In this document: positions 35,784 to 46,915 of the stretch, piece by piece
Layout of the letters: each line of letters starts with the position of its first letter
Numbering within the stretch: the first letter of the stretch is position 1
The notes under the pieces: generated by a model
Databases searched by the model: none
Seen by the model: the letters and a program-made list of their open reading frames with translations, nothing else
What the model was told of the DNA's origin: nothing
Assembly: GCF_014898815.1 (NCBI RefSeq)
Contig: NW_026515407.1
Coordinates: 248,001 to 312,000 of the forward strand
DNA from: Panonychus citri
Lineage: Eukaryota; Arthropoda; Arachnida; Trombidiformes; Tetranychidae
Direction: 5' to 3'
DNA length: 64,000 nt
Program-made: the position numbers and the translations under genes

Positions 35784-37661
35784 ATGTTGCGTCTCTCATC
35801 CTCTTCGCCAGGAACAGTTTACAGTTTACAATATGTTGTTCCCGATCGGCCAATTGGTTATGGTGCTTTCGGTGTAGTTTGGTAAGTTTGTTGTTTTTCC
35901 TCTTTTTCTTTTCTCTCTCTCTCTCTCTTTCTTTTTTCTACCTGCTTCTCTTTCTCTCTGTCTCTCTCTCTCTTCTTTTCCTCTTTCCCCTGTCTCTTTC
36001 TTTTTTTCTTCCTCTTTTATTTGCTTCATCGTTTGTTGCTCTTTCAGTACAATCGTTGGTTTGGTCAATCATTTTCATCTTTTTCTCTTCTTCTCCTCTG
36101 TTAGGATTACAATCGACTACCTAAAAAAGTCCATCTTTTGTATAATGGGCAATTCGAAAGGGTTGATGTAAATTATTTCCATTGAAAAGATATCAAACTT
36201 CAATCCTTGAGCCAAATCCGAAATTTGAGTGAAAATATTACTTTTAATTTTTTTATTAAATCAGATTTTGATATTTAATCAAGAAAAAAATAATCAGTCT
36301 AACTAAGAAAGATGGAGCCACGAGCGATGGGCTATTTGGGTAGGGACAGAATTAGGTAGTTGACTGTAATTGGGATTATTTTTGGGTTTCGGGGTTTTTT
36401 CTTATTTCTTTCGCTCCTCATCTCTCTCTCTCTCTCTCTACTTTGTAAAAATTTATCTTTCAGTTATCCTGTTGATTAGTTATTCTAGTCCCAGTTACTG
36501 AAACAGCTCCATCTCCATTAGGTTTCCAAAGTCTTGTCAACCATTTCCTCATATTGTTTATTGGTCGATTCTCGTCATTTTCATTTCCTCCAGCTTGAGG
36601 TTTGACATTTATGTCGGTTGTTGGATACCTTCCATGTGGGTTAATCCCATAGTTAACTGGATCACTTGGATGATCTGAAATGTTACCTCGTTGTCGGTCA
36701 AAAAATTTAGCCCACCAAGCTTTAGATTTTTTACCCTTTCCACCCTTTTTATCATGCTCACTTGGCGACGATTCATCACCTCCTTTATTTACTGTTAATC
36801 TTGTATCCTTCAGTGGAGAGCCTTCATCATAATCGGCTCCATTGAATGATGCTAATCCTCCGATAGCCGGTCCAGTATAAGCTTTAATCCAGTTTTCTTC
36901 GCCATCTCCTTCAAAATCTCCTCCATTTAGAGCTGCTTTTAATTGATCGGCTGCTGATGATGATGGAGATGAGGATGAAAGTGACGTAGAATCTGTTACT
37001 TGTTTAATCTTTTGTTTAAACAAACCGAAAGGATCCGATGAGAGAGACTGTTTGATTGAAGGGGTCAATCTTAGTTTAGTTGCACTTGACCAATCCATCA
37101 GATTATCAACACTGACCAACTCATCACCACCACTAGACCCTTCAAACTTTTCTCCTTCTAATAACAATTCACTTATATCTTGACGCTTTTGTGTCATTGA
37201 TTTGTCACCATTTTGATGAAACTTTTGATGATCCTCAAGTTTACTATTAGGTTGAGGTAAACAGTCAATAAACAATGAGCAATATAGTAGCAAGGTAACA
37301 ATTCCGATGGTCAACATGACTCAACACACACACACACACGAAAATTGATAATAATACTTAATCAATTATTATTATTATTAATTGAACCTATTCCTAAATA
37401 ATTACACACAAATTTAATGAACCACAATTAGATAATAATCAGATTAATTTAACTCAAAAACAGGTTTATAAAATGTTCCTATTAAAATCACTTTAGTATA
37501 ACCATATAAAATCAATTAAAATTATTAGTTGTAAATAATGACGATGAAGATGATTATCCAATGTGTTCCACTTTAATCAATCCCGTTATATTGACCAAAA
37601 TCATGTTTATACCTCTTGTTAAAAGATGAAAGAGTAAAAACGATTAAGGGAGTGAGAAGAG

Positions 37662-37698
<37 letters not shown>

Positions 37699-39976
37699 GA
37701 AAAAAAGATCATCTTCTTTGGGATAACTTTTCCTCTTTCCTGTTATATGACAGTCGAAGAGAGAAAAAAAACAATCTCATCGATATTTGTTACAATTAAA
37801 ATTGTTCGATTAACTGTTTATCCGATTTTAATTGTTGATAGTGAGCAAAAAATCAACAATTTGTTGTCAATTAACAGTAAACCATCAACCAGAAGAGTAA
37901 CAAGTTGTAGTTTTGCCGATCAACAAAAACCATGACAGCGATGTGTGTATATTTAGTCAATTGTCATACAATATTATACATTAACTGTTGTTTTTGTTGT
38001 TTCTTCATCATCACAATTATATTTATAAAATATAATTTATATCAACTTTTCAATTGAATAAGTTCCGTTCAATCTATTCTGTTGTTGATCTTTTTTTTCT
38101 GTTCCTTTCCAAATCTTAATCTCTAATCTTTTTTATTCTTTTTTTTACTGTTAAACAGTTAATCTGATAGTTCACCATCAGTTAATTGTTTAGAATTAAT
38201 TTATAAATTGTGCAAAAAGAAGAAGAAAAAAACAGATACATTAGAACTCTTTTTCGATAACTTTATGATAATTGATCTGTAAAATTTGTATCACTTCCAT
38301 TTTCGTCTGACCTTCTTTTCTTATTATCAACATTATCTTACCAAGCATATCATCATCTTTTCTTCATCTTCTACCTCCCCCAATCCTCTCATTCATCTCT
38401 CCCTCTCCCTCTCTCTTATGTTCATTCACCAATTATCATCACCATCATCTTTTTGGATGATTATTATGATGGTTATGATGACATACTAAACAATAAACAT
38501 CATCGATTTGATATTATCAATATTGTCAGTTGAAGATATAATTATATTGATTGATAATGTTTTTTCTCTCTCTCTCCTCTTTCATCACCAACATCATCTT
38601 TTTTGTGATAATCTCTCTACTTTAAGGCTTTCGAATTGAACAGGCAAAAAAATGAAGTTCTATTCTTTTTTCTTGTTTCCTTTTCGAATATTAAAATAAA
38701 AATTCTTAGCTTTTTTCGAGAGGAAATGATTTTGAATACAAAAAAATTCTCTCTTTCAAACATGATTATTATTATTGTTCTTTTTTTTCTAATTTTTTTT
38801 ATTCTCTTCCTTTTTTACTATTCACTTCATTTCTCCTTTAGGGCTGTTACTGATCCACGTGATGGGAAAAGAGTGGCCCTTAAGAAAATGCCCAATGTCT
38901 TCCAGAATATATTGTCCAGTATTCGTGTTTATCGAGAGATTAAAATGCTTCTTTTCTTCAAACATGAAAATGTCCTTTCGGCATTAGATATACTTCAACC
39001 TCCTCATATCGATTTCTTCCAAGAGGTTTATGTGATCACTGAATTGATGCAAAGTGATTTACATAAAATTATCGTCTCTTCCCAACCTCTTACCTCCGAC
39101 CATGTCAAAGTGTTCCTTTACCAGATACTCCGGGGTCTCAGGTACCTCCACTCTGCCAATATACTTCATCGGGATATTAAACCTGGCAATCTTCTGGTCA
39201 ACAGTAACTGTTTGCTCAAAATTTGTGATTTTGGTTTAGCTCGGGTCAATGAGACCGATGCCTCTAAACGTATGACCCAAGAAGTGGTCACCCAATATTA
39301 TCGAGCACCCGAATTATTAACAGGAGCTAATCATTATACCTTTGGTATTGACATTTGGTCGGTTGGCTGTATTTTCGCCGAATTATTAGGAAGACGGATT
39401 CTTTTCCAAGCCAAGACTCCCCTTCAACAACTTGATCTAATTACTGGTCTTTTGGGTACACCAACCTGTGAAGATATGAGATATGCTTGTGATGGTGCCA
39501 TAAAGTATATTCAAGGTCGACCTTATAAAGCACCTTCGCTCAGTGCATTATACACTCTCTCGCCCCAGGCAACCCATGAAGCTGTTCATCTTCTCAGTCA
39601 AATGTTGGTTTTTAATCCAGATAAAAGGATTTCTTGTACAAATGCACTTTCTCACCCTTATCTGGACGAGGGTCGATTACGTTATCACTCTTGTATGTGC
39701 CGATGTTGTCATACCATTGGAGGTGTGCGTCGTTATGCATCTGATCTCGAACCTTTAGCTTGTGCCGTATTCGATGATGGCTTTGAGAGAGGTCTTCATT
39801 CTGTCCACCAGGTCAAGGAGAAATTGCACAAAACGATACTAGAAAAATGCGGAAGTTACAATCGAGTACCGCTTTGTATTAATCCAAATTCAGCAGCTTT
39901 TAAAAACTTTGCCAGTTCCACTGTGGCTCATCCATCAGAACTGCCACCATCTCCCCATCAATGGGAATGTTCATAG
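35784..39976 (+). CDS. nmo: Nemo-like kinase
   Basis: Two exons, 35784-35881 and 38842-39976, joined in phase (TG + G) to 410 aa; vertebrate NLK is longer because of a His/Ala-rich N-terminus that is reduced here to 20 residues. In-frame TAG at 35775-35777 precedes the ATG. Kinase landmarks: PDRPIGYGAFGVVW (Gly loop, residues 20-33), VALKKM, QSDLHKII, HRDIKPGNLLVNSN, DFGLAR, activation loop TQEVVTQYYRAPE with the NLK-specific TQE in place of TxY, IDIWSVGCIFAELLGRRILF. The C-terminus FASSTVAHPSELPPSPHQW is the same as in Drosophila Nemo. NLK phosphorylates TCF/LEF, Mad and other transcription factors, modulating Wnt and BMP signals. The 2.96-kb intron contains an antisense gene. Confidence 0.97.
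35882..36459. other. NLK intron 1, 5' part
   Basis: A pyrimidine-rich stretch (about 35905-36110) of CTCTCT/TTTCTT that gives long spurious Leu/Phe/Ser ORFs, followed by AT-rich DNA. A (CT)n tract at 36419-36440 lies just beyond the 3' end of the nested minus-strand gene. No other gene. Confidence 0.6.
36460..37317 (-). CDS. secreted orphan protein nested antisense in the NLK intron
   Basis: A single ORF of 285 aa. It starts MLTIGIVTLLLYCSLFIDCL, a typical signal peptide with likely cleavage near residue 20, and has no other membrane segment. The mature part contains no Cys, is hydrophilic and low in aromatic residues except SKAWWAKFFDRQRG after a Lys/Gly-rich stretch (KKGGKGKKSK). Possible dibasic cleavage sites are QKRQ near residue 45 and the Lys-rich stretch, so a propeptide is conceivable, but no repeated amidated peptide is present. 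A (CA/GT)n repeat sits directly before the ATG. Composition is balanced and codon use looks coding, unlike the shadow ORFs. No family recognised. Being antisense to the NLK pre-mRNA, its transcription could interfere with NLK. Confidence 0.75.
   Translation of the reverse strand: MLTIGIVTLLLYCSLFIDCLPQPNSKLEDHQKFHQNGDKSMTQKRQDISELLLEGEKFEGSSGGDELVSVDNLMDWSSATKLRLTPSIKQSLSSDPFGLFKQKIKQVTDSTSLSSSSPSSSAADQLKAALNGGDFEGDGEENWIKAYTGPAIGGLASFNGADYDEGSPLKDTRLTVNKGGDESSPSEHDKKGGKGKKSKAWWAKFFDRQRGNISDHPSDPVNYGINPHGRYPTTDINVKPQAGGNENDENRPINNMRKWLTRLWKPNGDGAVSVTGTRITNQQDN
37318..38841. other. NLK intron 1, 3' part
   Basis: Contains the CA repeat at 37323-37338 next to the nested gene, a (GA)n microsatellite at about 37665-37695, and T-rich DNA leading to the NLK exon 2 acceptor (TCCTTTAG, 38841). 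The promoter of the nested minus-strand gene should be in the left part. The frame open upstream of exon 2 (38636-38841) is the intron polypyrimidine region, not coding. Confidence 0.6.
37665..37695. repeat. (AG)n microsatellite
   Basis: An uninterrupted GA dinucleotide run of about 31 bases in NLK intron 1. Confidence 0.95.
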
Positions 39977-41357
39977 GTGTCTTCTAATTATAATTATTAC
40001 CAATTAATTTTCAATTAACTTAGACAATTTTCATTTTTTTTAAAATTTACATAAACATCAAATTTTTTAAAACCACACGCATACACACACAAGCCACACA
40101 CTTGATGGAAAATGACACGAACAACAATCAAGAACAAGAACAAGGAACAAGCTAAATGAAGTCAACTCTCAAAGTGAATTGTAAATAACCCATAAGAAAA
40201 AGGAATCAAGTGAACTATTGACATGGTAAAAAATCAGAGCAAAATAATCACCAGTTTAAATTATTAACCCAAACATTGGTGATGATTTATTTAGAATCGC
40301 CATGGTTCAAATGGTTAAATGAAGCACAAGAAACAATAATAGTAATGATAAACTCTGAATACCGGCCAGTTTTTTTTTGCTTCTTCACTAGATTATCCTT
40401 TTATATTTTGTATCAACTCAACTTATATAAACTTACACACTACCATGTTTGCCTAGCGGATTCAAGTTTCTGGTTTGCAGGATAGACCAAAAAAGCTGAA
40501 TTGTGAATGAAATTATGTCAAAATACAAAGTACGGATACTTATGCAAGAGGAATCATTAACTTGTATCAAAGAAAACAGTAGCAACCAACAAAAGGAACA
40601 AACATCAATTGTATCAAATTTTTCTTCATCTTCATCATCATTACCATCATCTTCTTTTTATACTCATCAACACATGAAAATAAGGTTAACACACCTCGTT
40701 GCACCAAGATTACATCACCTCACACACACACACACTCATAAGCACACACACACACATACACATTCAATGATCACGTTTGATGTAACAAAAACACTCACAG
40801 AAACTTTCACACACAATCACTACTCCTTGATCACCTTAAATTGCCCAAAGGAAAGAAACAAAATTTATAAGATAAATCACAACTAAATCGCCTATTCAAT
40901 ACATCGCTCATCAATTATAACACCATCAGAACCTCAAAACGCAAGCCATACACACACACATAATACCTTATTTATATACAACTATCATCATGATAAACAT
41001 GATTCATTTTAATTTTCTCTTTGTTTATCCGTCGTGAAGTAACACTCATAAGGATGTCGAAGTAAGGGAGTGATGGGAGCGAAGTCTGATGATTATGGAA
41101 TACAACCACTTGGAATTGCTAATGAATCTATTCGTAATAGATCAATATTGAATTCGAAACAATCACCGTCGACCATCAAATCAACATGAAACCAACAGAA
41201 TCGTTACTAAATCTTGCGACGAGGAATTTGGTCCTTTAAAAGTTACCTTGTCAACGAATAATTAGTCCATCGTATAGAGAAAACTCAAACAACAGCGACA
41301 ACATTTCAACGGGAACTCAAACCATCAACTTTAGATACTTTGATTACAATTATAATT
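39977..41357. other. NLK 3'UTR and intergenic DNA up to the duplicated segment
   Basis: AT-rich with a (CA)n microsatellite at 40720-40762. ORFs at 40276-40886 are low-complexity. From 41041 to 41357 the sequence changes character (less AT-rich, balanced codons) and may be decayed coding DNA; one frame at about 41090-41150 reads YGIQPLGIANESIRN, weakly like a discoidin domain, but this is too short to call. Confidence 0.4.
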
Positions 41358-41905
41358 CTTATTTTACCGTCCACTTCTAATGGTGAGTTCGAATCGAACC
41401 ATGAACAAGCACCAGAGGAAATTGAATTAATATAACAATCTTTTCTCGTTTTCTTTTAGGTTTTAAACAGCTAATGAAATTCCGTGATAATTTACTCAAT
41501 TCAAAGCCATTCGAAAGTGAGAGGAGCGACTATACCGAAAGCAATTTACCCGATGTGACAGAAAATGACTCTTCAATCAATCAAATAATCGCCGAGAATG
41601 AACGTTTGAAGAGGCAAATTTCTGACCTGAAGCAACAAAATCTCATGTTGAATAATATTTTTAAGACCAATATAGATAAATGATTATCTTTCCCTGAAAT
41701 CGGACGTTTCCCATTATTGTTGTTAATTGTTTCTTGTTAATGATAGATTGTTGTTCCTTACTAATACATAAGACTATTGAAATGAAGGAAAAGATGTAAT
41801 TTTTTGCATTGAAACGATTTTTGATATTTTTCTTTTTCTATTAATATTAATACAATGAGAAGTTACTTTTTCTTGATGAGAAATTTGTAAATTGTTGTAA
41901 GAAAA
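41358..41905 (+). pseudogene. duplicated fragment of BLTP3: end of exon 5, intron 5, exon 6 and 3'UTR
   Basis: Aligns with 25262-25765. It keeps the last bases of exon 5 (CCGTCCACTTCTAATG), the donor (now GTGAGT), the intron, the TTTTAG acceptor and the complete last exon (41460-41683) ending in TGA. The exon protein differs from the parent only at three positions near its end (LMLNNIF, TNIDK versus LTLNNIL, TNMDK), while intron and UTR show clearly more substitutions and indels. No upstream BLTP3 exons are present, so by itself it cannot make BLTP3. It is either a pseudo-exon or an exon captured by another transcript. Confidence 0.9.
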
Positions 41906-42144
41906 AGTACTAAATAAACAAATTGTTGAAAGAATTGGTTGATCAATTTGATTAAATGAAATTGAATCAAATCAGTTTCCATAGTTACTTTTGAACGAAA
42001 ACAAAAACAAAAACAAACCAGAAAATTAAGTATCATTGATAAAGATTAATTTTACACATTAACTAGTAAATTGTTGTCAAAATTATTATCAATTAATCTC
42101 AAATCTAATCAGTGATTTAATTTTGACACTTAAAAATCAACTAA

Positions 42145-45100
42145 ATGGTAAGTGATTAAACAAATGCAATAAACCGTTGAAAATGAATCTCTAGTACTAA
42201 CTGAATATCTCTCGAGTCTAGTGATTATCATGATGATTAAACTTTCGTCTCTTTATTAATCAACTAATTGTTATTGTGAATTGTTTAGTTATTGTCACGA
42301 ATTAAATCCTCGGTATCTTCTAAATCAATCGCAAGTAATTCTGGAAGCAATGGATCAGCTAAGAGCATAATTCCAAATTTAGATGATTTCCTGAAGAATC
42401 GCGATTTCACCGGAGCCTTAACTCTTCTCAAGGTAAATTATCATCAACAATCAAATACGATCAATCGTAATGACTTAATTTTCCCTTTTCTTCTTCACAT
42501 TATATTACCCACATTCGCACTAACTGTGCAGACAAATAATCTCTTAAACGATAACTATTAATAATTAGTAGTATTAATTGATAATCTCTGTCAACAATTT
42601 ATTCCAATTTCTCTCTTTAATCTTTCCACCGATGGAATTAAATTCAGTACAATAAAACCTCTGGAAAGGATAACCTTGAAAACGAGATTTGGATTGGCTA
42701 TTGTTACTTTCATCTGGGTGAATATTCATCTGCTCTCGAATTGTATGAAAATATAATCAACTCATTACCATCTAATCATGATCCTAATCATGGAGGTTCA
42801 TCGTCGTCATCATCAGTCAATATCACGAGAGATGAGGTTTACCTTTACATTGGATGTTGTCAATTCCTTCTGGGAATGTATCCCGAGTGTACCAAGAGTT
42901 TATCTCTTTCCGTACCGATCGCTGGTAATCAACTACGAACTCGATTAGAGTTTCATTTGGCTCATAAAAACGGCGATGAAAAAACACTGATTCACTTTCA
43001 CCAACAGCTACAAGACGTACTTCAAGATCAATTGTGTCTCGCGTCGATTCATTACCTGAGGTCACATTTCCAGGAGGCAATTGATATCTACAAGAAGATC
43101 CTCCTTGACCATAGAGATTTTCTCGCTCTTAATGTTTACGTAGCTCTTTGCTATTACAAACTCGATTATTACGATGTTTCCCAAGAAGTTCTGGCAATTT
43201 ATCTCCAACATTATCCCGATTCAGTGACAGCAATTAACCTTAAAGCCTGTAACCATTACCGTTTATATAATGGAAAAGCGGCCGAGGTAAAAAGATACAA
43301 ACTCGAAGGAAAATTTCAAATTGTCCTTAAATTGTCCTTTACCTTGTTTACATTTTCTTTCCAATTCGTTTACTTATTCTTGATTCTATTCTAATAATTT
43401 AATTTAATCGACTAGAATGAATTACGACAATTAATTGACAATTCATCGCCATCATTTGCCTATGCTAAAGATCTGATCCGACACAACCTCGTGGTCTTCC
43501 GGAACGGCGAAGGTGCCATGCAAGTCCTACCGAATCTCGTTGACAGTTGAGTATTAAAAGTGAAACAATCAAACTGATTGTTGGTCATCTTATAATTATC
43601 TGTGATAATTAAAACTCTTCCCTTAAATTGTGACTCGTTATCATAGCAATTCCTGAGGCTCGTCTAAATTTGGTCATTAAATATCTCAAACAAGGTGAAG
43701 AGATGATCAACAAGCAAGAGAATTGTAGTAATTAATTGTTCTGATTTTGTTTCTTCCCAATCAATCATAATAATCAGATAATATCCAAGAGGCTTTCAAC
43801 CTGATCAAAGACTTGGAACCAACAGTTCCCCATGAATATATCCTGAAAGGAGTAGTAAATGCTTCTTATGGCCAGAAAAAGGGTTTACGTGAATTCTTGA
43901 AAGTGGCTCAACAATTTTTCCAACTCGTCGGCGGATCAGCTTCCGAATGTGGTAATTAATCATTCCACTAGAATTGTAATCAATCAATCAATTAACTAAT
44001 CGTTGACTTGGTCCACAGACACGATCCCAGGTCGCCAATGTATGGCCTCGTGCTTTTTCCTGATGAAACAATTTGATGACGTTTTGCTTTATTTAAGCTC
44101 AATTAAGAGCTACTTTTACTCGGACGACTCATTTAATTTCAATTTTGGTCAAGCACAATCAGTAACCGGTAATTATACCGAAGCTGAAGAAGCGTTTTTA
44201 ACAATTAAGGAGAAAAGAATCACAACTGATCCAGTTTATATTAACTGGCTAATAAGATGCTGTAAGTTAATCAACAATTTAAATTACGATTCATTGAATT
44301 GTATCAATTTCTTATTTTCTTATTTTCTTAATTTCTCATTTCTTGCATTCGACTTCCTAATTATTTCATTTATTGATCATCATATTGATTGTGCAATTTT
44401 CGCAATAATGTTGACCATTTAAGAAGTAAATTGTTAATATTAATAGTTAACACCACTAACCCACTTTGATTGATTTAGTGTTTGTATTGACAATTTGCAG
44501 AATTAGGAATTGATTCTGATTGTTTATTTCAATAATGTTGGCAAATAGTAAATTTAATTAACTCAATTAAATTGTTTCCTTTCCATTCCTCTCTCACTCT
44601 GTTAATCATTTGTATTAGTTTAAAATTTTGTATTCCACTGATTTGAATCATGTTTGCCTCTCTTAATTGTTTCCACAGACATAATGAATAAAACACCAGA
44701 AAAGGCTTGGCAATTATATGAACAGAACTCATCTCGATCTGATTCATACAATTATCTTAATCTAATTGCAAATGATTGTTACAAAGTAAGTAATTTACCC
44801 AATTTCTAGTTGAATCAATTACATTGTGAGAGATCAAGTTAAATATTAGACTTGTCACTTTAAGTTATCACTTGTTTACATAAAACAAACAATTGAACCA
44901 AATTGAATTAAATCAAACCATTAATCAGTGTTTATTGTTTCATCTAATTGTTGAACTAAAATCACCAAATTTTTTGTCTGTTTATCATTTATGTTATTAG
45001 ATGGGACAATTTTTGTATTCAGCTCGAGCCTTTGATATTCTGGAAAAACATGAAACAAACCCTGAATTCTGGGAAGGCAAAAGAGGAGCATGTGTTGGCC

Positions 45101-45322
45101 TTTTCCAGTTAATTCTAGCGGGTAAAGAACCAAGGTCAGTACAAATAATTAGCCAACTAACAAGGAATTAAATTAATCACAGAAAAACAAAACAATTTCC
45201 ATTTTCACAGAGAGCAAATATATGAGATAATGAAGCTACTCCGAAACTCGGACAATCCTCAGGTTGACCAAATCCTAAGAACACTACGTAATTGGGACAA
45301 AGAGAATAAAAGTGATCTCTAA
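42145..45322 (+). CDS. IFT56: IFT56 (TTC26), intraflagellar transport complex B subunit
   Basis: Ten coding exons: 42145-42147 (only the ATG), 42289-42432, 42648-43286, 43416-43545, 43648-43727, 43778-43951, 44019-44261, 44679-44785, 45001-45134, 45211-45322; about 588 aa (human 554). Tetratricopeptide protein with family-identical blocks: LLSRIKS at the start, FLKNRDFTGALTLLK, SIHYLRSHFQEAIDIYKKIL, LNVYVALCYYKLDYYDVSQE, NLIKDLEPTVPHEYILKGVV, QQFFQLVGGSASECDTIPGR, EGKRGACVGLFQLILAGKEP. IFT56 is a peripheral IFT-B subunit needed for delivery of motility proteins into cilia. Exon 5 by coordinates is one base short of the phase demanded on both sides, near 43680; this may be my counting, a sequencing error or a real frameshift. 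Poly(A) candidate AATAAA 45639-45644. Its 3' half is copied at 48593-50388. Confidence 0.93.
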
Positions 45323-45896
45323 ATCGAATATCCGATGTAATCAACTGACCCAAGTTCGGAAAAAGAACAAAAAATACAAAGAAACATAAACATTGCGAAT
45401 CTCTTGAAGAAAGAACGAGATATTAATGAAGAGAAAGAAAAAGAAAATCTGGTAACAAAGAGAAAGAGAAGAGAAAAAGAAAAGAAAACCAAAAGAAAGA
45501 GACTTAGAGATGGCGCTTTTTCTGTTCTTGCACAAACTCTGTTCTAAATTCTTTGTCTTGAATCTACCATGTTTTCTTTTTCATTGTTAACATTTAATTT
45601 AATCTTGAAGAGAATTTTAATTTTCTGTTATTAATTTTAATAAAAGTGATCGACATTAATTGTAATCATAACAATTAACTTGTTCTCTATCGTTTTAATC
45701 GAAAACCTTTTTTTGTCAATCAACCGTTTTTTCTAATATTCTGTTTGTTGATTTTAAAATTTTCTTCTTTCTCACTTTTTTCTCTCATCTGTAATTTTTC
45801 GTGAGCGATTTTTTCGCATCTAATTAATTAAATTAAAAATTATCAAGAGCGAAAAAAGTTATGATCGCACTGGTGTGGCTTAAATTAGATTAGCCA
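45323..45896. other. IFT56 3'UTR and junction to mosaic DNA
   Basis: 3'UTR purine-rich (GAAAGAGAAAAAG) to the poly(A) site after 45644, then T-rich DNA. Position 45801 is where similarity to the second IFT56 copy stops, so it marks a duplication breakpoint. DNA from 45802 is unrelated to the downstream copy. Confidence 0.6.
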
Positions 45897-46068
45897 ATGA
45901 TAGGCGATCAGTGTAAAATTTGGTTTGGCCTTTTTGTGTGTGGTACTCATGCTTACAGGCCAAAGTGTCGAGATTATGTGCAAACAGTGAACGGATATCG
46001 AAATGAAACCCCTGGAGATGCTTTATGTCCATTTGGTCCAGATCAAAATAATACAGCAATTTTCGCAG
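45897..46068 (+). pseudogene. orphan semaphorin-domain exon
   Basis: Reads GLFVCGTHAYRPKCRDYV, then a spacer and DALCPFGPDQNNTAIFAG, ending at a donor-like G/GTAACA (46068/46069). This is the conserved Sema-domain block LFVCGTNAFxPxC...CPYDPxxNSTAVF with its cysteines intact. No preceding or following semaphorin exon was found in the window on either strand; the DNA to the right belongs to other gene fragments. It is thus an isolated, intact-looking exon copy. A true semaphorin gene with very long introns is a weaker alternative. Confidence 0.7.
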
Positions 46069-46403
46069 GTAACATCAATCAATCAACTCATCCTGATCAT
46101 CAACATGAATTCAGTTTTTGTTTCTCAATGTTTGTGTGAGATTTTCCATCGCCAACCTCTTTGTTTTCCATTGAATGGAGAGAATTTGTTGAAACAAAAT
46201 CGATGTTTATGTGAATTTATTTTCTATTTTCAGTGATTATTTATTTCGTTTAATTTATTGTGATAAACATTTTGATTCCTTTTTAATTTTTGGTTGGTTC
46301 GTATTTCAATTCATCATCCTGACTTCCCCAAATTCCCATGGAATTGTTTTTTTATACGGTGTGCGAATGGGCCATGTTATCACTGGAGAAATGAATCAAG
46401 CTC

Positions 46404-46555
46404 CTGGTCAATTTGAATCATCTTTACTCAAAAGTTATCGAAGGAGTTGACAAAGTTAAACAGATTGCAATGTTTGTCGATCGTTTCAAGAAATTCTCCT
46501 CCAGTCACGATACTTGTGAATTATTGCTATTTAAACAATTGATCGAAGCTCCTCT
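46404..46555 (+). pseudogene. 152-bp copy of a brat coiled-coil exon segment
   Basis: Identical, base for base as read, to 52371-52522 inside brat exon 2 (CTGGTCAATTTGAATCATCT at the left end; GAAGCTCCTCT at the right). Both edges fall inside the exon and not at splice sites, so this is a DNA-level copy. It is in the wrong frame and without splice sites, so it cannot supply a brat peptide. Perfect identity means it is recent or kept by gene conversion. Confidence 0.95.
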
Positions 46556-46915
46556 TCTTTTACCTGTCTTTGTCTTGAAATGTCTTTTGGAGTGGAAAGA
46601 GGGTGATGAGGTTATTTCAGGGTGGGTAAAGTGCTCAGTCTACTGAATAGAGGGAGAGAGTCCATGTTTATGTAGCTCATCAATTTTGTCTCATTTTTTT
46701 GTTTCTTAATTTTTACCATCTCTTCAGTTAGATGATGATAATGGTTAACATTGGGGGTGGAAAATCATGAAATTATCTGTCAGATCTGAACTTTTATCTC
46801 AATCTTTCATTAGATGCTAATGATTATTGTTGATTATTGATTCGAGTTCATTGTGTCTTCTTTTATCATCTAACTAATTGTGCCTCATTTTTGCTCTGTT
46901 TCCCTTAATCTTCAG
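46556..46915. other. spacer inside the gene-fragment mosaic
   Basis: About 360 bases of T-rich DNA between the brat fragment and the ETS fragment. It ends in a good polypyrimidine-AG (CTTAATCTTCAG) that is the inherited 3' splice site of the first ETS pseudo-exon, so its right part is probably original ETS-gene intron. Nothing else recognised. Confidence 0.5.

Noticed and set aside
41090..41180. Weak discoidin-like phrase YGIQPLGIANESIRN
   Set aside because: Only about 15 residues and no conserved continuation in any frame; could be another mosaic fragment but not callable.
46003..46450. Overlapping plus-strand ORFs after the semaphorin exon
   Set aside because: They combine the fragment in wrong frames with AT-rich spacer; no domain and no splice support.
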